NCBI GenBank assembly: GCA_027574665.1
Contig: CM050654.1
Location: 32,631,722-32,695,721, forward strand
Source: Rhynochetos jubatus
Taxonomy: Eukaryota > Chordata > Aves > Eurypygiformes > Rhynochetidae
DNA length: 64,000 bases
Direction: 5' to 3'
Positions within the stretch are counted from its first letter, which is position 1. Each line of letters opens with the position of its first letter. Under the pieces are notes generated by a model. That model was not told the origin of the DNA and made no database searches. It worked only from the letters and a program-made list of their open reading frames with translations. Both the position numbers and the translations under genes were made by a program. Positions 37,943-48,712 of the stretch are shown piece after piece.

Positions 37943-39083
37943 CTGATGAAGGAAAAGAAGAAACATGGGAAAACTGCTTGATGTTGTATAGAGGAAACAT
38001 CCCGGGGGACACTGTGTGGCCAGGACAACCTCTGAGCAGGCAAGTGGGGCACCTGCACGGGGCCGAGCAGCCAGAGCCCTGGGCAGCCTTGCCCTGCCCT
38101 TCGGCTCTCCCTGGCCCTGACGCCTGTCTGCCCTGACATCTCCATGACCCCTCACCCCCCACATCGCAGCGCTTGAGCACGTGCCCAACACAGCACTGTA
38201 TGGCCCCAGCTCAGCTGCACTCGCTGGCCACAGCTGGCTCAGCCCCTGGCACACGCGTGCCTCCCTGCCGGAAACCTCCCTCTGGACGCCCAAGGCAGCA
38301 CCACACGTCCAGCACCGGCTGCCGGAGCAGGGCGAGGGGTGCCATCACCACCCTGCGCACAGCCTGCGCACCCCCTCCTCCCCCAGAGTGGCATCGCGCA
38401 ACGCTCATCCAAGGGAAAATAGGAGGCAGACTCTCTTTCCCGTGGCGGGCTGGAGCTAAGGGAAAGTCAGGCTGCTGTCAGGAAGGATGCGCTTGACCAA
38501 GACCCTGATGGACAAGAGGTGAAGGGGTCCACAGCCTTCAACTTTACAGGCTGATCCCAGAAGGAGATTCACCCAACCAGGACGGGGATCCTCAGCACCC
38601 TGCTGGAACGGGGCTTGCTGGGGCATAGGGGATTCTTTGCAGGGAACCTCCAGATCCTAAGCGTGCTGCCCACTGCACTCAGACCCATGATGGTGTATCC
38701 CCGGCTCCCTGCCCAAGCTCCAACGAGCCAGAGGAACAACTTCCTCCAGGGCCCCGTCACAGTTTTTTCTTGGCAAACGGGCCTACAGGGATCCTCTTGG
38801 ACGTGGCAGTGGTTCAGGAAGTAAAGATACCAAGCAGGAAAAGAGCAGCCTCTTCCAACCATTGCCAACACTTTCCCCTTGCAGCAAAGGCCAAAGGAAA
38901 AGAGGGAAGAGTGGAGAGGATTTGCAGCCTTCACCTGGGACCTTTATCTCCCCTGAGAGAGGAAGAGTGCGAAAACCCCATGCAGGAAACACGTCCTTAT
39001 CGCTGGGGGCTGCAGAGCTCCCGGGCAATGAGCTACTGCAACCTCTCCTCACAAGGGGATGCCAAGCGCTTTTTCTTCCTTAC

Positions 39084-39140
39084 CTGTAGTTGTGGTGGGT
39101 GTCGTCTCAGGTGGGGCAGGAGTTGTTACGGTGCCGTTTG
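39084..39140 (-). CDS. MUC13: MUC13 exon 8: mucin repeat 7
   Basis: Identical 57-bp exon. Its neighbouring intron combines 'tgttgtat' (as in the next two copies) with 'cagtccctgg' (shared only with the 36688 copy), so it is a mosaic. Confidence 0.92.
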
Positions 39141-40281
39141 CTGATGAAGGAAAAGAAGAAACATGGGAAAACTGCTTGATGTTGTATAGAGGAAACATCC
39201 CGGGGGACACTGTGTGGCCAGGACAACCTCTGAGCAGGCAAGTGGGGCACCTGCACGGGGCCGAGCAGCCAGAGCCCTGGGCAGCCTTGCCCTGCCCTTC
39301 GGCTCTCCCTGGCCCTGACGCCTGTCTGCCCTGACATCTCCATGACCCCTCACCCCCCACATCGCAGCGCTTGAGCACGTGCCCAACACAGCACTGTATG
39401 GCCCCAGCTCAGCTGCACTCGCTGGCCACAGCTGGCTCAGTCCCTGGCACACGCGTGCCTCCCTGCCGGAAACCTCCCTCTGGACGCCCAAGGCAGCACC
39501 ACACGTCCAGCACCGGCTGCCGGAGCAGGGCGAGGGGTGCCATCACCACCCTGCGCACAGCCTGCGCACCCCCTCCTCCCCCAGAGTGGCATCGCGCAAC
39601 GCTCATCCAAGGGAAAATAGGAGGCAGACTCTCTTTCCCGTGGCGGGCTGGAGCTAAGGGAAAGTCAGGCTGCTGTCAGGAAGGATGCGCTTGACCAAGA
39701 CCCTGATGGACAAGAGGTGAAGGGGTCCACAGCCTTCAACTTTACAGGCTGATCCCAGAAGGAGATTCACCCAACCAGGACGGGGATCCTCAGCACCCTG
39801 CTGGAACGGGGCTTGCTGGGGCATAGGGGATTCTTTGCAGGGAACCTCCAGATCCTAAGCGTGCTGCCCACTGCACTCAGACCCATGATGGTGTATCCCC
39901 GGCTCCCTGCCCAAGCTCCAACGAGCCAGAGGAACAACTTCCTCCAGGGCCCCGTCACAGTTTTTTCTTGGCAAACGGGCCTACAGGGATCCTCTTGGAC
40001 GTGGCAGTGGTTCAGGAAGTAAAGATACCAAGCAGGAAAAGAGCAGCCTCTTCCAACCATTGCCAACACTTTCCCCTTGCAGCAAAGGCCAAAGGAAAAG
40101 AGGGAAGAGTGGAGAGGATTTGCAGCCTTCACCTGGGACCTTTATCTCCCCTGAGAGAGGAAGAGTGCGAAAACCCCATGCAGGAAACACGTCCTTATCG
40201 CTGGGGGCTGCAGAGCTCCCGGGCAATGAGCTACTGCAACCTCTCCTCACAAGGGGATGCCAAGCGCTTTTTCTTCCTTAC

Positions 40282-40338
40282 CTGTAGTTGTGGTGGGTGT
40301 CGTCTCAGGTGGGGCAGGAGTTGTTACGGTGCCGTTTG
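40282..40338 (-). CDS. MUC13: MUC13 exon 7: mucin repeat 6
   Basis: Identical 57-bp exon, and the last of the 1198-bp units. Its acceptor reads cttcatcag. Confidence 0.92.
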
Positions 40339-41479
40339 CTGATGAAGGAAAAGAAGAAACATGGGAAAACTGCTTGATGTTGTATAGAGGAAACATCCCG
40401 GGGGACACTGTGTGGCCAGGACAACCTCTGAGCAGGCAAGTGGGGCACCTGCACGGGGCCGAGCAGCCAGAGCCCTGGGCAGCCTTGCCCTGCCCTTCGG
40501 CTCTCCCTGGCCCTGACGCCTGTCTGCCCTGACATCTCCATGACCCCTCACCCCCCACATCGCAGCGCTTGAGCACGTGCCCAACACAGCACTGTATGGC
40601 CCCAGCTCAGCTGCACTCGCTGGCCACAGCTGGCTCAGCCCCTGGCACACGCGTGCCTCCCTGCCGGAAACCTCCCTCTGGACGCCCAAGGCAGCACCAC
40701 ACGTCCAGCACCGGCTGCCGGAGCAGGGCGAGGGGTGCCATCACCACCCTGCGCACAGCCTGCGCACCCCCTCCTCCCCCAGAGTGGCATCGCGCAACGC
40801 TCATCCAAGGGAAAATAGGAGGCAGACTCTCTTTCCCGTGGCGGGCTGGAGCTAAGGGAAAGTCAGGCTGCTGTCAGGAAGGATGCGCTTGACCAAGACC
40901 CTGATGGACAAGAGGTGAAGGGGTCCACAGCCTTCAACTTTACAGGCTGATCCCAGAAGGAGATTCACCCAACCAGGACGGGGATCCTCAGCACCCTGCT
41001 GGAACGGGGCTTGCTGGGGCATAGGGGATTCTTTGCAGGGAACCTCCAGATCCTAAGCGTGCTGCCCACTGCACTCAGACCCATGATGGTGTATCCCCGG
41101 CTCCCTGCCCAAGCTCCAACGAGCCAGAGGAACAACTTCCTCCAGGGCCCCGTCACAGTTTTTTCTTGGCAAACGGGCCTACAGGGATCCTCTTGGACGT
41201 GGCAGTGGTTCAGGAAGTAAAGATACCAAGCAGGAAAAGAGCAGCCTCTTCCAACCATTGCCAACACTTTCCCCTTGCAGCAAAGGCCAAAGGAAAAGAG
41301 GGAAGAGTGGAGAGGATTTGCAGCCTTCACCTGGGACCTTTATCTCCCCTGAGAGAGGAAGAGTGCGAAAACCCCATGCAGGAAACACGTCCTTATCGCT
41401 GGGGGCTGCAGAGCTCCCGGGCAATGAGCTACTGCAACCTCTCCTCACAAGGGGATGCCAAGCGCTTTTTCTTCCTTAC

Positions 41480-41536
41480 CTGTAGTTGTGGTGGGTGTCG
41501 TCTCAGGTGGGGCAGGAGTTGTTACGGTGCCGTTTG
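41480..41536 (-). CDS. MUC13: MUC13 exon 6: mucin repeat 5
   Basis: Identical 57-bp exon, in the first of the 1175-bp units. The acceptor changes to cttcgtcag, which keeps the AG. Confidence 0.92.
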
Positions 41537-42654
41537 CTGACGAAGGAAAAGAAGAAACATGGGAAAACTGCTTGATGTCGTATAGAGGAAACATCCCGGG
41601 GGACACTGTGTGGCCAGGACAACCTCTGAGCAGGCAAGTGGGGCACCTGCACGGGGCCGAGCAGCCAGAGCCCTGGGCAGCCTTGCCCTGACGCCTGTCT
41701 ACCCTGACATCTCCATGACCCCTCACCCCCCACATCGCAGCGCTTGAGCATGTGCCCAACACAGCACTGTATGGCCCCAGCTCAGCTGCACTCGCTGGCC
41801 ACAGCTGGCTCAGCCCCTGGCACACGCGTGCCTCCCTGCCGGAAACCTCCCTCTGGACGCCCAAGGCAGCACCACACGTCCAGCACCGGCTGCCGGAGCA
41901 GGGCGAGGGGTGCCATCACCACCCTGCGCACAGCCTGCGCACCCCCTCCTCCCCCAGAGTGGCATCGCGCAACGCTCATCCAAGGGAAAATAGGAGGCAG
42001 ACTCTCTTTCCCGTGGCGGGCTGGAGCTAAGGGAAAGTCAGGCTGCTGTCAGGAAGGATGCGCTTGACCAAGACCCTGATGGACAAGAGGTGAAGGGGTC
42101 CACAGCCTTCAACTTTACAGGCTGATCCCAGAAGGAGATTCACCCAACCAGGACGGGGATCCTCAGCACCCTGCTGGAACGGGGCTTGCTGGGGCATAGG
42201 GGATTCTTTGCAGGGAACCTCCAGATCCTAAGCGTGCTGCCCACTGCACTCAGACCCATGATGGTGTATCCCCGGCTCCCTGCCCAAGCTCCAACGAGCC
42301 AGAGGAACAACTTCCTCCAGGGCCCCGTCACAGTTTTTTCTTGGCAAACGGGCCTACAGGGATCCTCTTGGACGTGGCAGTGGTTCAGGAAGTAAAGATA
42401 CCAAGCAGGAAAAGAGCAGCCTCTTCCAACCATTGCCAACACTTTCCCCTTGCAGCAAAGACCAAAGGAAAAGAGGGAAGAGTGGAGAGGATTTGCAGCC
42501 TTCACCTGGGACCTTTATCTCCCCTGAGAGAGGAAGAGTGCGAAAACCCCATGCAGGAAACACGTCCTTATCGCTGGGGGCTGCAGAGCTCCCGGGCAAT
42601 GAGCTACTGCAACCTCTCCTCACAAGGGGATGCCAAGCGCTTTTTCTTCCTTAC

Positions 42655-42711
42655 CTGTAGTTGTGGTGGGTGTCGTCTCAGGTGGGGCAGGAGTTGTTAC
42701 GGTGCCGTTTG
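42655..42711 (-). CDS. MUC13: MUC13 exon 5: mucin repeat 4
   Basis: Identical 57-bp exon in a 1175-bp unit. A private base in the adjoining intron ('gcaaagaccaaagg' near 42465) shows that this copy was assembled independently of its neighbours. Confidence 0.92.
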
Positions 42712-43829
42712 CTGACGAAGGAAAAGAAGAAACATGGGAAAACTGCTTGATGTCGTATAGAGGAAACATCCCGGGGGACACTGTGTGGCCAGGACAACCT
42801 CTGAGCAGGCAAGTGGGGCACCTGCACGGGGCCGAGCAGCCAGAGCCCTGGGCAGCCTTGCCCTGACGCCTGTCTACCCTGACATCTCCATGACCCCTCA
42901 CCCCCCACATCGCAGCGCTTGAGCATGTGCCCAACACAGCACTGTATGGCCCCAGCTCAGCTGCACTCGCTGGCCACAGCTGGCTCAGCCCCTGGCACAC
43001 GCGTGCCTCCCTGCCGGAAACCTCCCTCTGGACGCCCAAGGCAGCACCACACGTCCAGCACCGGCTGCCGGAGCAGGGCGAGGGGTGCCATCACCACCCT
43101 GCGCACAGCCTGCGCACCCCCTCCTCCCCCAGAGTGGCATCGCGCAACGCTCATCCAAGGGAAAATAGGAGGCAGACTCTCTTTCCCGTGGCGGGCTGGA
43201 GCTAAGGGAAAGTCAGGCTGCTGTCAGGAAGGATGCGCTTGACCAAGACCCTGATGGACAAGAGGTGAAGGGGTCCACAGCCTTCAACTTTACAGGCTGA
43301 TCCCAGAAGGAGATTCACCCAACCAGGACGGGGATCCTCAGCACCCTGCTGGAACGGGGCTTGCTGGGGCATAGGGGATTCTTTGCAGGGAACCTCCAGA
43401 TCCTAAGCGTGCTGCCCACTGCACTCAGACCCATGATGGTGTATCCCCGGCTCCCTGCCCAAGCTCCAACGAGCCAGAGGAACAACTTCCTCCAGGGCCC
43501 CGTCACAGTTTTTTCTTGGCAAACGGGCCTACAGGGATCCTCTTGGACGTGGCAGTGGTTCAGGAAGTAAAGATACCAAGCAGGAAAAGAGCAGCCTCTT
43601 CCAACCATTGCCAACACTTTCCCCTTGCAGCAAAGGCCAAAGGAAAAGAGGGAAGAGTGGAGAGGATTTGCAGCCTTCACCTGGGACCTTTATCTCCCCT
43701 GAGAGAGGAAGAGTGCGAAAACCCCATGCAGGAAACACGTCCTTATCGCTGGGGGCTGCAGAGCTCCCGGGCAATGAGCTACTGCAACCTCTCCTCACAA
43801 GGGGATGCCAAGCGCTTTTTCTTCCTTAC

Positions 43830-43886
43830 CTGTAGTTGTGGTGGGTGTCGTCTCAGGTGGGGCAGGAGTTGTTACGGTGCCGTTTG
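43830..43886 (-). CDS. MUC13: MUC13 exon 4: mucin repeat 3
   Basis: Identical 57-bp exon in a 1175-bp unit. I see no private difference in this copy. Confidence 0.92.
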
Positions 43887-45004
43887 CTGACGAAGGAAAA
43901 GAAGAAACATGGGAAAACTGCTTGATGTCGTATAGAGGAAACATCCCGGGGGACACTGTGTGGCCAGGACAACCTCTGAGCAGGCAAGTGGGGCACCTGC
44001 ACGGGGCCGAGCAGCCAGAGCCCTGGGCAGCCTTGCCCTGACGCCTGTCTACCCTGACATCTCCATGACCCCTCACCCCCCACATCGCAGCGCTTGAGCA
44101 TGTGCCCAACACAGCACTGTATGGCCCCAGCTCAGCTGCACTCGCTGGCCACAGCTGGCTCAGCCCCTGGCACACGCGTGCCTCCCTGCCGGAAACCTCC
44201 CTCTGGACGCCCAAGGCAGCACCACACGTCCAGCACCGGCTGCCGGAGCAGGGCGAGGGGTGCCATCACCACCCTGCGCACAGCCTGCGCACCCCCTCCT
44301 CCCCCAGAGTGGCATCGCGCAACGCTCATCCAAGGGAAAATAGGAGGCAGACTCTCTTTCCCGTGGCGGGCTGGAGCTAAGGGAAAGTCAGGCTGCTGTC
44401 AGGAAGGATGCGCTTGACCAAGACCCTGATGGACAAGAGGTGAAGGGGTCCACAGCCTTCAACTTTACAGGCTGATCCCAGAAGGAGATTCACCCAACCA
44501 GGACGGGGATCCTCAGCACCCTGCTGGAACGGGGCTTGCTGGGGCATAGGGGATTCTTTGCAGGGAACCTCCAGATCCTAAGCGTGCTGCCCACTGCACT
44601 CAGACCCATGATGGTGTATCCCCGGCTCCCTGCCCAAGCTCCAACGAGCCAGAGGAACAACTTCCTCCAGGGCCCCGTCACAGTTTTTTCTTGGCAAACG
44701 GGCCTACAGGGATCCTCTTGGACGTGGCAGTGGTTCAGGAAGTAAAGATACCAAGCAGGAAAAGAGCAGCCTCTTCCAACCATTGCCAACACTTTCCCCT
44801 TGCAGCAAAGGCCAAAGGAAAAGAGGGAAGAGTGGAGAGGATTTGCAGCCTTCACCTGGGACCTTTATCTCCCCTGAGAGAGGAAGAGTGCGAAAACCCC
44901 ATGCAGGAAACACGTCCTTATCGCTGGGGGCTGCAGAGCTCCCGGGCAATGAGCTACTGCAACCTCTCCTCACAAGGGGATGCCAAGCGCTTTTTCTTCC
45001 TTAC

Positions 45005-45061
45005 CTGTAGTTGTGGTGGGTGTCGTCTCAGGTGGGGCAGGAGTTGTTACGGTGCCGTTTG
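45005..45061 (-). CDS. MUC13: MUC13 exon 3: mucin repeat 2
   Basis: Identical 57-bp exon in the 1175-bp unit nearest the gene's 5' end. Upstream of it in transcript sense the array ends near 46009. Confidence 0.92.
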
Positions 45062-46168
45062 CTGACGAAGGAAAAGAAGAAACATGGGAAAACTGCTTGA
45101 TGTCGTATAGAGGAAACATCCCGGGGGACACTGTGTGGCCAGGACAACCTCTGAGCAGGCAAGTGGGGCACCTGCACGGGGCCGAGCAGCCAGAGCCCTG
45201 GGCAGCCTTGCCCTGACGCCTGTCTACCCTGACATCTCCATGACCCCTCACCCCCCACATCGCAGCGCTTGAGCATGTGCCCAACACAGCACTGTATGGC
45301 CCCAGCTCAGCTGCACTCGCTGGCCACAGCTGGCTCAGCCCCTGGCACACGCGTGCCTCCCTGCCGGAAACCTCCCTCTGGACGCCCAAGGCAGCACCAC
45401 ACGTCCAGCACCGGCTGCCGGAGCAGGGCGAGGGGTGCCATCACCACCCTGCGCACAGCCTGCGCACCCCCTCCTCCCCCAGAGTGGCATCGCGCAACGC
45501 TCATCCAAGGGAAAATAGGAGGCAGACTCTCTTTCCCGTGGCGGGCTGGAGCTAAGGGAAAGTCAGGCTGCTGTCAGGAAGGATGCGCTTGACCAAGACC
45601 CTGATGGACAAGAGGTGAAGGGGTCCACAGCCTTCAACTTTACAGGCTGATCCCAGAAGGAGATTCACCCAACCAGGACGGGGATCCTCAGCACCCTGCT
45701 GGAACGGGGCTTGCTGGGGCATAGGGGATTCTTTGCAGGGAACCTCCAGATCCTAAGCGTGCTGCCCACTGCACTCAGACCCATGATGGTGTATCCCCGG
45801 CTCCCTGCCCAAGCTCCAACGAGCCAGAGGAACAACTTCCTCCAGGGCCCCGTCACAGTTTTTTCTTGGCAAACGGGCCTACAGGGATCCTCTTGGACGT
45901 GGCAGTGGTTCAGGAAGTAAAGATACCAAGCAGGAAAAGAGCAGCCTCTTCCAACCATTGCCAACACTTTCCCCTTGCAGCAAAGGCCAAAGGAAAAGAG
46001 GGAAGAGTGAAGAGCCTTCGCCTGGGACACTTGTCTCCTCTTGGAGAGGAATTTGGGTAATCCCAAGGCAGGGAACACATTGCTGTCTTTGGGGCTGCAG
46101 AGCTCCCAGGCAATGAGTTACTGCAACCTCTCCTCACAAGGGGATGCCAAGTGCTTTTTGCCCCTTAC

Positions 46169-46225
46169 CTGTACTTGTGATGGGTGTCGTCGCAGTTTGG
46201 CTTGTAGCTGAACCACTGCCTTTTG
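46169..46225 (-). CDS. MUC13: MUC13 exon 2: diverged first mucin repeat
   Basis: This 57-bp phase 1-1 exon is homologous to the array exons but clearly older. It codes AKGSGSATSQTATTPITST. It keeps the length, acceptor (ccttcatcag) and donor (gtaagg) of the array copies, and the ATTP core, but lacks the N-G-T sequon. Homologous intron sequence surrounds it at reduced identity. It may represent the ancestral mucin exon. It splices in frame to the signal exon. Confidence 0.9.
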
Positions 46226-47587
46226 CTGATGAAGGAATAGAAAAAACATGGCAACATTGCTTAATGTTTTATAAAGGAAACTTCCTTTGGGACACTGTGT
46301 GCTCAGGACAACCTCTGAGCAGGTAAGTGGCGACCTGCACAGGGCTGGACATTGTTAGGGGCCTCCCATTAGGTTCTGTGTGTTCTTCCTGACAGCTAGC
46401 AGAGCTCTGATATGACCTACTGCCAGTGTGGCACCTTCTCTTGCTATGATAGTTGCCTTTTCACATCCTCTAAACAAGCAGTGATATTACCCTCTTGCAT
46501 CTTTTGTACCTGCACCTTTTTTAATTAATTTCCATGACATTGCCCTTCACGGTAAACATCTTCACAGTGACTCTTTCATATTCTGCTCTAAACTTCAGCT
46601 AAATCCATAAAAAATACATTTGCTGCAAGATACAGATATATAGCTATTTTATAACTGTGGAAGATGCTTTCAGGGGAAGAAACATCTTTAAAGACTATAT
46701 ATGGACTCTTTCAGAGCAGCAGTGAAAGAATGACTGTCTTTGCTAGTACTTTCTCCTGTGCCATACCAAATTTAAGTGGACAGTGACAGCAGGATATTTT
46801 TATTCAAAGAATGCATATTCTTCTAAATTATTATCAGTTGTATCAAGACTCTTTTTATGACTACATTTCCTTGGAGCTATGACAGCATACATAATTTTTT
46901 GCCTTTTTTTTCCCTTCCTTGTTATAATTCCTTCTGAATAAAGAGGAACCTGAGTGGTAACAGCCAATAGTTTAAGAAAATTTTCCTCACATTTTGGTTT
47001 TAGCATTGCCTTTTATTGTGTTTACTCTTTCAGAGTATTTTATCTATTTATTTTTAGGATGTTTATTTTATATTTCAACTTTGTCATTCTTAACTCCTGA
47101 TGTAAGGAATGTTTTGGGGAGCTTTTTGTCTAGAAGTAAGGAGAACAAATAATAAAATGGCCTTGATTGATAAAGTGATACTGAAAAATGGCCAGTGTGG
47201 ATCACATGATGTAATTTTAATCTTAATTAGTTAACATATGCGTTAAGAATAAACACATTTACTCTGAGTTAATGCTGCTGCAAACATAATTTAATCTAAG
47301 TCATTAAAAGGGTGCAGCTGTTAGACATGTATTTGTGGCTAATACCCTTGGCACTAACCACACTTTTATAGCTGATATATTAAAAAAACATTGCAAATGT
47401 CAACAGACATTTGAAAAAGAACACACTTTTTAAGAGCTTTGTACAGCTTTGAAAATCTGAAGTGAGGCAAATTTTAGAAACTTTTTTCTTCTCATCCATT
47501 CGGATCAATAAAGCAGATTTAGAGAAGTCATACCAAAAAGACAATACCTGAAGTAAGCCATTAGTCTCCTCTAGGTGAAGAGGAAAC

Positions 47588-47952
47588 ATAGAATCACAGA
47601 ACAGTTTGAGTTGGAAGAGGCCTTAAAGATCATCTAGTTCCAACCCCCCTGCCATGGGCAGGGACACCCTCCACTAGACCAGGTTGCTCCAAGCCTCATC
47701 CAGACTGGCCTTGAACACTTCCAGGGATGGGGCACCCACAGGTTCTCTGGGCAACCTGTCCCAGTGCCTCACCACCCTCTCTGGGAAGAATTTCTTCCTG
47801 ATATCTAATCTAAAACTCCCTGCTTTCAATTTAAACCCATTACCCCTTGTCCTATCACTACAGGCCCTTGTAAAAAGTTCCCCCCCAGCTTCCTTGTAGG
47901 CCCCTTCAGGTACTGGAAGGTGCTATAAGGTCTCCCTGGAGCCTTCTCTTCT
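47588..47952 (-). mobile_element. CR1 retroposon 3' fragment
   Basis: The left end 'atagaatcacagaacagttt' is the reverse complement of the CR1 3' terminus, followed by the typical CR1 3' region ('gccatgggcagggacaccct', 'caagcctcatccag'). Homology stops near 'gccttctcttct'. It is a 5'-truncated copy in the first MUC13 intron, in the sense orientation of the gene. Confidence 0.93.
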
Positions 47953-48120
47953 GACACATGAGCAGTTGTATCAGTTCTCTGTCAAGGCTTCTGCCTCTAC
48001 TGGTCACTGAGTCCTACAAGCAGCATTATTTGTTCCTGTCAGTGTGAAGAAATGTACATTTTTCCTATAACCCTGATAATATAAATCTACATTTTCCGTA
48101 GGCCATGGGTTTAGAGTATT

Positions 48121-48712
48121 AGAATCACAGAACAATTTAGGTGGGAAAAGACCTCTAAGATCATTGAGTCCATTCTTCAACCCATCACTGCCAATCCCAC
48201 CACTAAACCATGTCTCTGCGCGCCACATCTACACGTCTCTTAAATCCCTCCAGGGATGGTGACTCCACCACCTCCCTGGGCAGCCCATTTCAATGCTTGA
48301 CAACCCTTTCCGTGAAGAATTTTTTCCTAATAACCAATCTAAACTTCCCCTGGCACGACTTGAGGCCATTTCCTCTTGTCACGTCACTTGTCACTTGGGA
48401 GAAGAGACCAACCCCGACCTCTCTGCACCCTCCTTTCAGGGAGCTGTAGAGAGCGATAAGGGCTCCCCTGAGCCTCCTCCTCTCCAGGCTGGACACCCCC
48501 AGCTCTCTCAGCTGCTCCTCACAGGACTTGTGCTCCAGACCCTTCCCCAGGTCTGTTGCCTCCTCTGGAAACCCTCCAGCACCTCAGTCTCTTTCTTGTG
48601 GTGAGGGGCCCAAAACTGGACACAGTATTCAAGGTGCGGCCTTCCCAGTGCCCAGTACAGGGGGACAATCCCTGCCCTGGTCCTGCTGGCCACACTGTTC
48701 CTGACACAGGTT
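48121..48712 (-). mobile_element. CR1 retroposon 3' fragment, second subfamily
   Basis: It starts 'agaatcacagaacaatttag' and continues with a distinct CR1 3' region ('cattgagtccattcttcaac', 'ctccaccacctccctgggca') and about 600 bp of its body. The minus-strand frame within it reads the CR1 pol C terminus ([17 protein letters not shown]). It is truncated, lies in the first MUC13 intron, and is unlike the copy 170 bp away. Confidence 0.92.

Larger units (their letters stand above)
36274..46345 (-). repeat. MUC13: Tandem array of ~1.2-kb units, each carrying one MUC13 mucin exon
   Basis: Four 1198-bp units, with exons at 36688, 37886, 39084 and 40282, are followed by four 1175-bp units, with exons at 41480, 42655, 43830 and 45005. 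The near-identical core runs from about 36424 to 46009. Diverged homology continues on both sides: to about 36274 on the left, and to about 46345 on the right, where it includes the diverged mucin exon at 46169. The 1175-bp form lacks 23 bp present in the 1198-bp form, seen by comparing 38085-38135 with 41680-41705. Copies differ at only a handful of sites per unit, and introns are almost as conserved as the exon. Each unit is one 57-bp exon plus 1141 or 1118 bp of GC-rich intron. Confidence 0.97.

Noticed and set aside
36302-46137. Recurring open frames of 65-124 codons on both strands through the tandem array
   Set aside because: They repeat only because the DNA repeats. They sit in introns or antisense to the mucin exon and show no mucin-like composition or known domain.
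36688-46225. CRISPR-like or satellite interpretation of the regular repeats
   Set aside because: Units are 1.2 kb with no short repeat-spacer pattern. They lie inside a spliced vertebrate gene and each contains a functional-looking exon.
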